From assembly GCF_006965445.1 (NCBI RefSeq), contig NZ_CP041356.1, positions 2,294,001 to 2,358,000 on the forward strand: a DNA stretch of 64,000 bases. The letters are read 5' to 3'. The notes beneath the pieces are model-generated. The model was given only the letters and a program-made list of their open reading frames with translations. It did not search any database and was not told the DNA's origin. Within the stretch, counting starts at the first letter, position 1. Each line of letters starts with the position of its first letter. This DNA comes from Lactococcus protaetiae. Its GTDB lineage: Bacteria; Bacillota; Bacilli; Lactobacillales; Streptococcaceae. Positions 1 to 8,938 of this stretch are shown here, piece by piece. A program made the position numbers and the translations under genes.

Positions 1-1000
1 CATTTTCAAGTCTTGCAAGTGCAAGCATCTCCTCTAGCATCTTTTTCATTCTTGAAATTTCAAACTGACTTGCCTGCAAAGATTCATCCAAAATCTCAGC
101 ATCATTCTTTCCCCAACGATTAAGCAGGTTAATATGACCATCCAACACAGCAAGCGGTGTCCTAAGCTCATGAGAAACATCTGAAACAAAGCGTTTTTGT
201 TGCTCCACGTAAGCATTGGTTTTCATCATCATCTCATTATAAACATGGGCAAGTTCCTCAATTTCATCACCCGTCTTAATTTCAATCGGTTTAAATTCAC
301 CTGTCGGATCTTCAGCAACTTCCTGCATTCCCTTATGTAACTTCTCTAATGGTCTCATAAAATAATGAGCCATGAAGTAACCAATAATCTGAGCTACAAT
401 CAATGCTACAACTTCTAAAACCAAGAGGGAAATCAATAGAAGATTACTTACCTTATGATAAGAAGTTAAATCATAAAAGGCCTGTAAATATCCAATCACC
501 TTACCCGTTGACTTAGAAACAATCTCTCTTTCAACCAAAAATCCAGGATTTTTACCATCAAACTGCTTAATTTCATTATTTTTTAAATTCATGAAACCAA
601 ATGAACGAGGATGGGTTGAATAAAGCAAGTGTTTATCAATATCGTAGATATAAAAAGCTTTTCGACTACCAATCATACTCATCAATGTTTGCTCTTCAGC
701 AGAATGGTTACCAGGCTTTATCGTTGCTGTATACTCAATATATTGGTGTAAATTTTCCGAAGTTAACGGCTCTTTTGCCTCGGAGAGTACATTTTCAATA
801 TTTGTCATTGAATTTAATACAACGCTTTTCTCCTCATTGATAAAGGTTGTTATTGTCGCCTGATAAATCACAACTGCAAATACCGTAAAGGTGATAAAAC
901 AAAAAACTGTATTAGCAAAAGCCCATCTAAGCATGATACTTCTTTTAGATGAGCTTTCATTTTTATTCTCTATTTCTTTGGGCGTTTTATTTTTTTTCAT
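1..1000 (-). CDS. Sensor histidine kinase, partial (window edge)
   Basis: Membrane histidine kinase partner of the response regulator directly upstream. The frame is open from an ATG at 1000 to the window edge, giving about 333 residues. A cytoplasmic N-terminus with basic residues is followed by a membrane segment (about residues 25-45), an extracellular sensor part, a second membrane segment (about 175-200), a HAMP linker starting with MRPLEKL, and the phospho-acceptor box SHELRTP. The ATPase domain lies outside the window. The start is 8 bases after the regulator stop, so the two are one transcript. It resembles the kinase that pairs with CovR/LlrA in lactococci and streptococci. The signal sensed cannot be read from the sequence. 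Confidence 0.9.
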   Translation of the reverse strand, partial: MKKNKTPKEIENKNESSSKRSIMLRWAFANTVFCFITFTVFAVVIYQATITTFINEEKSVVLNSMTNIENVLSEAKEPLTSENLHQYIEYTATIKPGNHSAEEQTLMSMIGSRKAFYIYDIDKHLLYSTHPRSFGFMNLKNNEIKQFDGKNPGFLVEREIVSKSTGKVIGYLQAFYDLTSYHKVSNLLLISLLVLEVVALIVAQIIGYFMAHYFMRPLEKLHKGMQEVAEDPTGEFKPIEIKTGDEIEELAHVYNEMMMKTNAYVEQQKRFVSDVSHELRTPLAVLDGHINLLNRWGKNDAEILDESLQASQFEISRMKKMLEEMLALARLEN

Positions 1001-1008
1001 CTTACATT

Positions 1009-1701
1009 CTACTTACGTTCACGCATCACGTATCCCAAACCACGTACCGTTTGAATATAGCTTTCATGTCCTTCAACATCAATTTTGTTGCGAAGATAAC
1101 GAATATAGACATCAACAACATTTGTTTCTGTTCCTTCTTCATATCCCCAAACTTGTGACACTAAATGTTCACGAGTCACAACATCACCAACATTTTGCAT
1201 CAAAGTCAAAAGCAAGTCGTATTCACGGCGAGTAAGGTCAATAACCTTTTTACCACGATGCACTGTACGATTTGTTTTATCAATCACTAAATCTCTGAAA
1301 GTCGTATTTTCTGATTGTTCTACCGCATGAGCATGATCTTCACGACGGAAGAATGCACGAACACGCGCCAATAGCTCTTCAATAGCAAATGGTTTAGTAA
1401 TGTAGTCATCTGCACCAATATCAAGACCGGCCACTCGGTCCATTGTAGAATCACGTGCCGTCATCATGATAATCGGTGTGTCTTTTTCTTTACGCAAACG
1501 ACGAGCCACCTCGAAACCATCAAGTTCTGGCAACATCAAGTCCAACAAAAGTAAATCGTAATCTTTTGCTAGAGCTTCTTCAAGACCTGAACGACCATTG
1601 TCTTTAATCTCTGTTGAATATCCCTCATGTTCCAATTCAAGTGAAACAAAGCGTGCTAAATTTTTTTCATCCTCTATAATCAATATTTTTTTCGATGTCA
1701 T
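1009..1701 (-). CDS. OmpR-family response regulator, CovR/LlrA type
   Basis: DNA-binding response regulator, 230 residues, the normal length. The receiver domain (residues 1-118) has the acidic pair E10-D11, the phospho-acceptor D54 in LLLLDLMLPE, and the conserved Lys in ITKPF. A winged-helix output domain follows (about 130-228, with RREYDLL and the RGLGYVM end). AAGGAGAAGAT before the ATG at 1701 is a strong ribosome site. It is first in the operon with the kinase. Its sequence is closest in character to CovR/CsrR of streptococci and LlrA of Lactococcus, which control envelope and stress genes. The target genes here are unknown. Confidence 0.93.
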   Translation of the reverse strand: MTSKKILIIEDEKNLARFVSLELEHEGYSTEIKDNGRSGLEEALAKDYDLLLLDLMLPELDGFEVARRLRKEKDTPIIMMTARDSTMDRVAGLDIGADDYITKPFAIEELLARVRAFFRREDHAHAVEQSENTTFRDLVIDKTNRTVHRGKKVIDLTRREYDLLLTLMQNVGDVVTREHLVSQVWGYEEGTETNVVDVYIRYLRNKIDVEGHESYIQTVRGLGYVMRERK

Positions 1702-1855
1702 ATCTTCTCCTTCTTAAAAAAATCTGTATAATTTGCTATCTTATAATGCTATTATAATATAAATTTAATTTATCTACAAACTATTTGCTGGAATTATTAA
1801 AATTGATTCCGCTTACCTTTACTCTGTTATCACTAACAGATAAAATGAGAAGCCT

Positions 1856-2392
1856 CTAATCAAATAATCCATCTAAGCCTGCGAACGGAGATTTCTTTTC
1901 ATCTTGTTTTTCTTCTTGTTGCTTTTTATAATCTTCTTCGGTGAGTACTGACCAAAATTTTCCCATTGGCATTGCTTCATCTTCTTCATTTTCCGCCAAT
2001 ACTCTCAAAGGAATTTCCAACAAAATATTGTCAGCCACAGATTCATCCAAACTAATCAAATCTTTGTCCAAGATAAAAATCATATCATTATCTAACAGTT
2101 CTTGATTTTCCTTTGCATTTTCTTCCGTGGTAAAAATTTCATTGACAACCACTTCCATCGGATACTCTACTGCTCTTAAACTTCTTGACGAAGGTAAAGT
2201 CAGAACCGTCTTCAACTGATAATCCAGATAAAATAGTCCATCTTCATAACTCACTTCACCCCTGGTTTCAATAATAGAGCAATCAAGAATTTCTGACGAA
2301 CGCGCCAATAATTCCTCGTGCAAATCTAAATTTTCTTCAAAATTAATGTGCTTTTTCTTAGTTATCTCATTCAAAGACCATTTCATATTCAT
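1856..2392 (-). CDS. DUF177 (YceD-family) protein
   Basis: A protein of about 178 residues of the YceD/DUF177 family, recognised by the N-terminal MKWSLNEI, the central acidic stretch and the C-terminal FAGLDGLFD. In other bacteria YceD sits before rpmF and is linked to 23S rRNA accumulation; its biochemical role is not settled. Here the neighbour is rpmE2, not rpmF, and the two are separated by about 500 bases. The frame opens further up at 2413, but the GGAGAA ribosome site lies just before the ATG codons at 2392 and 2386, so one of these is the start. Confidence 0.8.
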   Translation of the reverse strand: MNMKWSLNEITKKKHINFEENLDLHEELLARSSEILDCSIIETRGEVSYEDGLFYLDYQLKTVLTLPSSRSLRAVEYPMEVVVNEIFTTEENAKENQELLDNDMIFILDKDLISLDESVADNILLEIPLRVLAENEEDEAMPMGKFWSVLTEEDYKKQQEEKQDEKKSPFAGLDGLFD

Positions 2393-2423
2393 CGTTCTCC
2401 AATTATTTTTCAAGATGATTTAT

Positions 2424-2842
2424 ACTAGCCCATCTCTAAACAGCTTTAGACGTTTAGCTAGATGGGCTGCAGTGACACTGTCTTGTAGCGATTGGAAGAA
2501 CCATGCTTTTCTCATTCGCAACCTTAACACAGCGCATTGAAGTAATCACTTTAAAAGTGAAACAGTATCAGTAATTTTCTCTACCATCAACTCATCTTAT
2601 TTTATATTATTTTTAGTTTTTATCCTAGCAATATTTATCATTTTCTCAATAAGTCGCAAATCATTGCTAGTACTGTTTTATTTCTACAAGACTCTTTTAG
2701 AAAGAACTCTGCTATGTTACGTTGTCAATGCACCATGTCTAAGCTGTCGAAATATTTTGCCACCCGCTCCATCTTTGTGATTATACTTTTCTTATCTGTC
2801 TATCTTTGCAGTTCATCTACTAAATCTGAGACCTAGTATAAA
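2424..2842. repeat. Gene-free stretch with repeat end modules
   Basis: No gene is seen between the DUF177 gene and rpmE2. The stretch contains TATACTAGCCCATCTCTAAA near 2428, a GAAGTAATCACTT module near 2539, and a second GTTCATCTACTAAATCTGAG module near 2812. The same words bound repeat elements at 4476-5060 and 15186-15256. I read it as decayed copies of the dispersed repeats. The rest is AT-rich and shows no frame or structure I can support. Confidence 0.5.
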
Positions 2843-2861
2843 CCTATGAGTCCATAGTATA

Positions 2862-2922
2862 AAAAGCTGCCTATTGACAGCTTTTCATCTTCAAAAATAA
2901 AAATGGTCGATTGACCATCTCT
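2862..2922 (-). terminator. Tandem terminators after rpmE2
   Basis: Two hairpins follow the rpmE2 stop when read on the minus strand. The first pairs ATGGTC with GACCAT (2903-2919) and runs into TTTTTATTTTT. The second pairs AAAGCTG with CAGCTTT (2864-2884) and runs into a short T tract. Confidence 0.75.
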
Positions 2923-2923
2923 A

Positions 2924-3169
2924 TTATTGTTTGCCGTATTTCTTTTCGAATTTCGCGATACGTCCGTCCGCTGCTTGGAATTTTTGACGACCTGTATAGA
3001 ATGGATGTGAGTCTGAAGAGATTTCAACACGAATCAATGGATAAGTGTTACCGTCTTCCCACTCAACAGTTTCTTTAGAACCTTTTGTTGAGCCAGACAA
3101 AAATTTGTAACCAGTTGTTGTGTCCATAAACACTACTTCTTGGTACTTAGGATGGATATTTTGTTTCAT
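2924..3169 (-). CDS. rpmE2: 50S ribosomal protein L31 type B
   Basis: Ribosomal protein L31, 81 residues, starting [14 protein letters not shown]. It has no CxxC cysteine pair, so it is the zinc-independent type B form that replaces the zinc-binding form when zinc is scarce. A longer upstream frame exists to 3247, but AAGGAAA lies at the right distance before the ATG at 3169, which also matches the family start. It appears to be a single-gene unit closed by tandem terminators. Confidence 0.95.
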   Translation of the reverse strand: MKQNIHPKYQEVVFMDTTTGYKFLSGSTKGSKETVEWEDGNTYPLIRVEISSDSHPFYTGRQKFQAADGRIAKFEKKYGKQ

Positions 3170-3331
3170 CGTTAGAATTTCCTTTCTGCCTTGGACTGTT
3201 TGCCAGACCAAAGTTGTACGAATACTTAAACATTTTATCAAATTCATAATAAAATTTCAAGTCAAAGTTTTGATTTGTCAAGAAAAAAACTTTACATCTT
3301 CTTTTAGAATCATGTTTTTTACATTTTTACA

Positions 3332-4414
3332 CTAAGCTTCTATCTTAAATGTATCCATGAGATCCATAAAATCATCAAAAAGATAACTTGCATCATGTGG
3401 ACCTGGTGCTGCATCTGGGTGAAATTGAACAGAAAAAGCTGGGAAACGACGATGTCTTACTCCCTCAACAGAGTTATCATTAATTTCCACATGGGTAATC
3501 ATCAAATCTTCTGGTAAGTTTTCACTATCTACTGCATAGCCATGATTTTGGGAAGTAAAATCAACGCGTCCTGTAGCGATTTCACGAACTGCATGGTTAA
3601 ATCCACGATGTCCAAACTTCATCTTATAAGTTGTAGCGCCATTTGCTAGACTAAACAATTGATGACCTAGGCAAATTCCAAAAATGGGAATTTTTCCTTG
3701 AATCCCACGAATCATCTCTATCGCCTCTGGAACATCTGTAGGGTCACCAGGTCCATTTGTCAACATGACTCCATCTGGGTTCATGTCTAAAATTTCATCA
3801 GAGGTTGTATTATATGGAACAACGGTGATGTTACATTGACGCTTTGAAAGTTCCCGTAAAATACTATGTTTAAGTCCAAAGTCTACCACAACAACTTTCC
3901 TTCCTGTATTTGGTGAAGGATATGCCGTTGTTGTACTGCTGGTTTCGACTTGATTTGTTGGTAATACGGTGGCTTTTAGTTGACTCATTTGATGTTCAAC
4001 TTCATCTTTTGCTTGAACAAGAGCCGCTTTCATCGTTCCGTGTTCGCGAACAATCTTTGTAATTGCTCGTGTATCTATCCCTGAAATACCAGGGATATTT
4101 TTTGCTTTAAGAAACTCATCAAGAGACATTTGCATCCGCCAATTCGAAGGACGACGCGCTGCTTCATGAACAACTATAGCCTTACAAGTCGGGTGGATAG
4201 ATTCGTAGTCATCACGATTTACACCATAATTACCAATAATTGGATAGGTAAACGTTAGAATTTGCCCATTGTAAGATTGGTCGGTGATTGATTCTTGGTA
4301 ACCTGTCATCCCAGTACTAAAAACTAGCTCTCCCGTTACATCAAGATTTGCTCCAATCGCCTCTCCCTCAAAAATTGTGCCATCTTCCAAGATTAAGAGT
4401 CTCTTGCTCATCAT
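3332..4414 (-). CDS. carA: Carbamoyl-phosphate synthase small subunit
   Basis: Glutaminase subunit that passes ammonia to CarB for carbamoyl phosphate, used in pyrimidine and arginine synthesis. It has 360 residues, the normal length. The N-terminal CPSase small-chain domain spans about 1-150 and the class I amidotransferase domain about 170-355. The nucleophile is C248 in FGICLGHQL, with H332 in QFHPD. Asp334 occupies the position that is Glu in the classical Cys-His-Glu triad. I believe Asp also occurs in streptococcal CarA. It is last of the pyr cluster; carB is not in the window. A repeat region of about 830 bases separates it from pyrB. Confidence 0.95.
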   Translation of the reverse strand: MMSKRLLILEDGTIFEGEAIGANLDVTGELVFSTGMTGYQESITDQSYNGQILTFTYPIIGNYGVNRDDYESIHPTCKAIVVHEAARRPSNWRMQMSLDEFLKAKNIPGISGIDTRAITKIVREHGTMKAALVQAKDEVEHQMSQLKATVLPTNQVETSSTTTAYPSPNTGRKVVVVDFGLKHSILRELSKRQCNITVVPYNTTSDEILDMNPDGVMLTNGPGDPTDVPEAIEMIRGIQGKIPIFGICLGHQLFSLANGATTYKMKFGHRGFNHAVREIATGRVDFTSQNHGYAVDSENLPEDLMITHVEINDNSVEGVRHRRFPAFSVQFHPDAAPGPHDASYLFDDFMDLMDTFKIEA

Positions 4415-4475
4415 TATCTCTTTTCTGTTCTTATTTTCCGTATTTGAAGTGCGTTAAAGTCACCTGCTTCATACT

Positions 4476-4620
4476 AATACTGTTTAACTTAGCAAGTGCG
4501 TGCTAATTCCCCCACCTCTATAAGGTGGCGGGATAAGCAGCACTAAGCTCCGCTTTCGTTCTACTAACATTGGTGGGGGAAAAAGAATCCCCACCAATGA
4601 AGTAATCACTTCAATTTCTA
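4476..4620 (+). repeat. Dispersed repeat, family B (copy 1)
   Basis: The element starts TTAACTTAGCAAGTGCGTGC and ends GAAGTAATCACTTCA. Inside are two hairpins: one pairs CCCCACC with GGTGGCGGG, the other pairs TTGGTGGGG with CCCCACCAA (4569-4603). An inverted copy of the same plan lies at 6325-6462, so pyrB is flanked by facing copies. Confidence 0.75.
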
Positions 4621-4639
4621 AATCTTCCATTTACAAATT

Positions 4640-5060
4640 ACTTTGCTACGGTGCTGAAGCGCCAAGAGCAAAAGGCAGTATCTTTGCAGTTGACATTTGG
4701 CGTTGCTGCTTTAGTTAGATTGCGATTTGAACTTGCCACTTTATAGGATAGCCGTTGGCGCTAAAGCAGCAACGGATATGCTAGTTGTTTCACCTAGTGG
4801 GTTGCCACTGCGACTAGGTGCTTTGCCTTTTGCTCTTACTGCTTTAGCAGTTAAGCAAACGGACAGCGGCGCAACGAAGTTGCATAGACCGTTCGCAGAA
4901 CGGCGTGCGAAGCACGTAGCACCATAGCGAGCATGGACAGCGAAGCAACGAAGTTGCGGAGATAGCGAAATCGACAGCTTAGCAAAGCGGAGATACAGCC
5001 AATGGACAGCGTAGTCATCTACCAAATCTGCTGAGCAGATTTAGAGATGAACTAGTATAG
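4640..5060. repeat. Hairpin-mosaic intergenic repeat between pyrB and carA
   Basis: A chain of short perfect hairpins: GCTAAAGC, CACCTAGT/ACTAGG, ACTGCTTTAGCAGT, CGTTC/GAACG and GTGCGAAGCAC, joined by phrases such as GGACAGCG and GCGGAGATAG. It ends in AAATCTGCTGAGCAGATTT. The same blocks occur in the same or other orders near 19140-19470, 24151-24563 and 53370-53840. Open frames across it (for example 4741-5025) exist only because the repeat is GC-richer and stop-poor. They have no ribosome site and are not genes. Confidence 0.85.
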
Positions 5061-5251
5061 CATGCTTTAACAATGTGTGCCATGCCGTCATTATGAAATT
5101 TGAAATATCATCTGACCAATCAAGGTTCCATTCACTCACCCAATGAGAATTCAAGTCTATTATTCTACATTTAGATATTGTGCAAGACACAATTTAACTT
5201 CTAAGTAGATGAAGCTAGATGATACCGCCTTACTTTATACGTGCACTTACA

Positions 5252-6259
5252 TTAGACTATTGTTTCTAAGTTAGAACTTATTGCTCCCGAAATACTTGCA
5301 CCTACAACTTTTAGATTTTTTTCTTGTTTGATTTCATTTTGTTTTTGCATGATTGCCTCAAGAATTGCCATCCGTGTGTAAACACCATTGCTCATTTGTT
5401 GAACAATACGGCTTTGTGGACTTTCAACTAAATTATCCGAAATTTCTACATCACGATTTACTGGTGCTGGATGCATGATGATTGCCGTTGGTTTAAGCAA
5501 TCTAGCTCTTTCTTCTGTCAAGCCAAATTGTCTATGATAAGATTCTTTTGAGAAAACTTCTCCACTTGCGTGGCGTTCATGTTGAACACGCAGCAACATA
5601 TGAACATCCAGTTCAGGAAGGATACGGTCAAGGTTGGCATAATGTCCGTAGGCGTCGAATTCTTCACTATACCATGCTGCTGGACCTGTGAAATAGAGTT
5701 TCGCTCCCAATTTTTTAAGCATCATCATATTTGATTTTGCAACACGTGAATGTGTCAAATCACCAGAGATTGCAATTTTTAAACCTTCAAATCTGCCGAA
5801 TTCTTCATAAATCGTCATCAAGTCAAGTAGACATTGGCTTGGATGTTGACCTGAACCATCTCCACCATTGACAATGGCACAAGTGATATTTTCAGAATTG
5901 ACAAGTTCTTCATAGTAATGTTCAACGCCTGAGCGGATAACGCAAACTTCAACACCTAACGCGCACAGTGTCAATACTGTATCATAAAGTGTTTCTCCTT
6001 TACTGATTGAGCTGGCTTGGGCATCAAATTCAAGGACGTCCAATCCCAGTTTTCGCTCAGCAATATGGAAACTGTGGTGAGTTCGTGTACTGTTTTCAAA
6101 GAACAAATTTGAGGCAAAAGTCTGTTTAGGCAGATTAAATTCTGCTGTACCTGACTTATGGGCTTGCGCTCTTTTGATTAATGCCATCACTTCCTCGGTA
6201 CTTAGATTTTCCATTGTTGTGAGGTTTGATAAACTTACTAATCCGTTTTTTACTGACAT
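5252..6259 (-). CDS. pyrB: Aspartate carbamoyltransferase
   Basis: Joins carbamoyl phosphate and aspartate, the first committed step of pyrimidine synthesis. The carbamoyl-phosphate motif [15 protein letters not shown] lies near residue 54, [10 protein letters not shown] near 167, and [11 protein letters not shown] near 265. The 335 residues exceed the usual 305-310. The surplus is a C-terminal tail after MAILEAIMQ that I do not recognise; it may be a natural extension or a read-through made by nearby rearrangement. The ATG at 6259 has AAAGGAGAC upstream. Facing family B repeats lie on both sides. Confidence 0.93.
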   Translation of the reverse strand: MSVKNGLVSLSNLTTMENLSTEEVMALIKRAQAHKSGTAEFNLPKQTFASNLFFENSTRTHHSFHIAERKLGLDVLEFDAQASSISKGETLYDTVLTLCALGVEVCVIRSGVEHYYEELVNSENITCAIVNGGDGSGQHPSQCLLDLMTIYEEFGRFEGLKIAISGDLTHSRVAKSNMMMLKKLGAKLYFTGPAAWYSEEFDAYGHYANLDRILPELDVHMLLRVQHERHASGEVFSKESYHRQFGLTEERARLLKPTAIIMHPAPVNRDVEISDNLVESPQSRIVQQMSNGVYTRMAILEAIMQKQNEIKQEKNLKVVGASISGAISSNLETIV

Positions 6260-6324
6260 ATTAGGTCTCCTTTACCCTAACTGAGCGCTCTCGGTCGCTA
6301 CAGTTTGTTTTGACAATTTTGATT

Positions 6325-6462
6325 TGATTGAAGTGATTACTTCATCAGCGGGGATCCTTTCTCCCCACTGATGTTAGTAGAACGAAAGCAAAGCTTAGTG
6401 TCGCTCATCTCGCCACCTAAGAGGTGGCGGGATTTAGCACGCACTTGCTTGGTTAAATTTGA
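6325..6462 (-). repeat. Dispersed repeat, family B (copy 2, inverted)
   Basis: Opposite orientation to the copy at 4476-4620: it begins GAAGTGATTACTTCA and ends GCACGCACTTGCTTGGTTAAA. It keeps the two hairpins, with GTGGGGAG/CTCCCCAC and CGCCACCT/AGGTGGCG arms. It sits between pyrP and pyrB. The hairpin arms differ in sequence from copy 1 yet still pair, which suggests selection on structure. Confidence 0.75.
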
Positions 6463-6495
6463 TGCTATCAGTGTACTGACAGACTTATCGTCATT

Positions 6496-7788
6496 TTAAT
6501 GTTCACTGACATCTTCTGGTAAAACTAGATTTAAGACAATCCCAAGAATAGTCGCAATGGCTACTGACGAGATTTGTAAATTTTGCGTAATATTGATAAT
6601 CATGCCACCAATCCCAATGACTAGAACAACTGAGCTAATAAGGAGATTGCGTTTAATATCAAAGTTTACTTTGTTTTCTACTAAAATCTTTAAACCTGAT
6701 GCTGCAATAACTCCAAAGAGTGCAATGGATGCTCCACCAATCACTGGCGCTGGAATAGATTGCAGTAATGCTGTAATTTTACCAATAAACGAAACAACTA
6801 CAGCGAGAACTGCCGCTCCTGCAATAACATAGATAGAATGAATCTTCGTAATTGCCATTACTCCAATATTTTCACCGTAGGAAGTTACTGGCGGCGCACC
6901 GAGGAAACCAGCGATAATCTGTGCGACACCATCACCACTCAGTGTTTTTTCAAGTCCTGGTTCTTGGAAGTAGTCTTTCTTTGTTAGAGAATTTAGAACC
7001 ATGATGTGTCCAAAATGTTCTGTCATTGTGACAAATGCAATGGGTGCCATTGTCAAAATAGCCGATGGATAAAATGCCCAATGATAACTTACAAAAGGAA
7101 CAACTACTGGCGGAAGGTCAAGCCACTTTGCGTGAGTGAGTCCAGTAAATGAAACGATGCTTAATCCCGTGATTTTTCCGATAATAATCGCTGCAACATA
7201 ACCTGTAATAATCCCAAGCAAGATAGGTACAACAGAGAGAAAACCTCTTCCATAAATACTATAAATTACAATTGCTAACACTGTAATCAAAGCAATGATG
7301 ATATAAGATAAGCTATATCCTGTCTGCGCTCCTGCATTGGTATACATTGCATCATTAATTGCAGTTGGAGCTAATGAAAGTCCAATGACCATAACAATTG
7401 GTCCTACTACAATCGGTGGTAAAACTTTATCAATCCAGCCTTTACCTGCAAACTTGACGATGAGAGCTACCACTAAATAAACTAAACCACCTGTCATTGC
7501 TCCTTGTGCAATTGCAGGCATTCCTCCATTTTTCATCAGTAGAGTCATCGCACCAATATAGGCAAATGACGAACCCATGTAAGCAGGAACTTTAAATTTC
7601 GTCACACTCATGTGAGCTAAGGTACCAAGTCCAGAACTCAATAAGGCAATGGCAGGATTGATTCCAACAAGAATCGGCACCAAGACAGTTGAGCCAAACA
7701 TAGCAAAGAGATGCTGGAAGGAAAGCCCAAACCACTGTCCTGCTCCTGGTTTTTCGTCTACTTTCAAAATAATATCGTTATCGTTCAA
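6496..7788 (-). CDS. pyrP: Uracil permease, NCS2 family
   Basis: Membrane uracil:proton symporter of the nucleobase-ascorbate transporter family, 430 residues, normal length. About 12-14 hydrophobic segments are visible. Family features are the start QHLFAMFGSTVLVPILVGI (residues 26-44), the AFVTMTEHFGHI segment with the conserved Glu (about 250), and PPVTSYGENIGVMAITK (about 300). It belongs to the pyr cluster between pyrR and pyrB. AGGAGAAAAAA precedes the ATG at 7788. Repeats separate it from both neighbours. Confidence 0.95.
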   Translation of the reverse strand: MNDNDIILKVDEKPGAGQWFGLSFQHLFAMFGSTVLVPILVGINPAIALLSSGLGTLAHMSVTKFKVPAYMGSSFAYIGAMTLLMKNGGMPAIAQGAMTGGLVYLVVALIVKFAGKGWIDKVLPPIVVGPIVMVIGLSLAPTAINDAMYTNAGAQTGYSLSYIIIALITVLAIVIYSIYGRGFLSVVPILLGIITGYVAAIIIGKITGLSIVSFTGLTHAKWLDLPPVVVPFVSYHWAFYPSAILTMAPIAFVTMTEHFGHIMVLNSLTKKDYFQEPGLEKTLSGDGVAQIIAGFLGAPPVTSYGENIGVMAITKIHSIYVIAGAAVLAVVVSFIGKITALLQSIPAPVIGGASIALFGVIAASGLKILVENKVNFDIKRNLLISSVVLVIGIGGMIINITQNLQISSVAIATILGIVLNLVLPEDVSEH

Positions 7789-7796
7789 TTTTTTCT

Positions 7797-8012
7797 CCTG
7801 TCAGTAACTTCTTAATGCTGTCAGTATACTGATAGCTCTGTCAGTATGCTAACAAAACTATCATATGCCGATTCAATGCTTCTGTCAGGCACATTGAACT
7901 GACAGACTTTTATCAAAGGCCTTCGGGCTATGCGATAAACATTTGTCCTTTTTATCTAGCCGCTAAAGCGTCTGATAAAAAGGCTGTCGATGCTCGCTAC
8001 GGTGTTAAAGCA
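7797..8012. repeat. CTGTCAG word cluster and mosaic fragment between pyrR and pyrP
   Basis: Several CTGTCAG or CTGACAG words (near 7797, 7818, 7838, 7883, 7899) are followed by a mosaic fragment. It contains TTATCAAAGGCCTTCGGGC, GCCGCTAAAGCGTCTGATAAA and GATGCTCGCTACGGTG, words also seen at 36943-37151. No gene and no PyrR site are visible. Confidence 0.6.
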
Positions 8013-8013
8013 C

Positions 8014-8529
8014 TTAACGTTCAATCAAAATACTATCAGTACCATCATGTTCTGACATTTGAACGATAATTTCTTCTTCGCGGGCAGTTGGAATATTTTT
8101 CCCTACATAGTCTGCACGAATAGGTAATTCACGATGCCCTCTATCTACAAGGACAGCTAATTGGACACGTGCTGGACGACCAATTTTTACCAAACCATCA
8201 ATTGCTGCACGAATTGTGCGACCTGTATAGAGAACATCATCAACAAGTATGATATCTTTACCCGTAATGTCTACATCAATGTCTGTGGTATCTTTTTCTG
8301 CTTGCTTATCATCACGAAATGGCCGCGTATCAAGCTCACCAAAAGGAATTTCCAGACCTTCTAACTGTTGCAGGCGTTCCTGAATCCGCTTTGCCAGATA
8401 AACACCCCTTGTCTTGATTCCGACAAGAACTAACTTATCCAAGTCTTTGTTACGCTCGATGATTTCATAAGTAATCCGTGTAATCGCACGTTTCATTGTG
8501 ATTTCATCAATAATTTCTTTTTTTGCCAT
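8014..8529 (-). CDS. pyrR: PyrR attenuator protein / uracil phosphoribosyltransferase
   Basis: RNA-binding regulator that, with UMP, binds pyr leader RNA and favours termination; it also has weak uracil phosphoribosyltransferase activity. It has 171 residues, close to the family length. The PRPP-binding loop [20 protein letters not shown] lies near residues 92-111, and the N-terminal [11 protein letters not shown] is typical. It is the first gene of the pyr cluster, with its own target leader upstream (8821-8850). AAAGGAGTCAAAG precedes the ATG. Confidence 0.95.
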   Translation of the reverse strand: MAKKEIIDEITMKRAITRITYEIIERNKDLDKLVLVGIKTRGVYLAKRIQERLQQLEGLEIPFGELDTRPFRDDKQAEKDTTDIDVDITGKDIILVDDVLYTGRTIRAAIDGLVKIGRPARVQLAVLVDRGHRELPIRADYVGKNIPTAREEEIIVQMSEHDGTDSILIER

Positions 8530-8744
8530 CTTTGACTCCTTTATTTTAAGATGTGAGGGACGCTTGTCCTGAAGTGATAAAAATTAGGAATTTGCAAGTT
8601 CACATTGAAAGTGTGCTTCTGAAATTTCTCTATTTTTTGCTCGCTTCAGGCGCACCGACCTCCGTTGATTAAGACACCCACTAAAGTCCTATTTTACAAA
8701 CTTTAGCACTCCGACAGTTTTTACAATCTGATTTGTAAAAACAA

Positions 8745-8850
8745 AAATCCTGCATCCATCAGAATGCAGGTATAGTATCAGAAAATGGACGCTGTCCACC
8801 GTTTTATTACTTTGTTATTTTCTGACCTTGCCTGCCTCTCTGGACAACCT
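8745..8850 (-). promoter_or_regulatory. PyrR-binding leader and attenuator of the pyr operon
   Basis: Read on the minus strand, 8850-8821 contains GTCCAGAGAGGCAGGCAAGG, which matches the PyrR anti-antiterminator loop consensus. About 50 bases later a hairpin pairs CCTGCAT with ATGCAGG (8749-8770) and runs into ATTTTTGTTTTT, the expected attenuator. UMP-bound PyrR should stabilise the loop and cause termination. I saw no second copy before pyrP, pyrB or carA. Confidence 0.88.
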
Positions 8851-8938
8851 TAAAGGTTTAAAACATTATAGCAAATTTATATTTTTTTGTCAAAGATATT
8901 TTGATAAAAATCTGTCAGTACTGACAGAAAATATTTTA

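Noticed and set aside
4741-5025. Open frame of 94 codons with repeated peptide blocks such as RRSANGLC and SVCLTAKAVRAKGK
   Set aside because: The same peptide words appear in different frames at 19231-19425 and 53559-53801 because the DNA repeat is stop-poor. There is no ribosome site.
7789-8013. Second PyrR-binding loop between pyrR and pyrP
   Set aside because: No CCAGAGAGG-like loop is present; the stretch holds only CTGTCAG words and repeat fragments.
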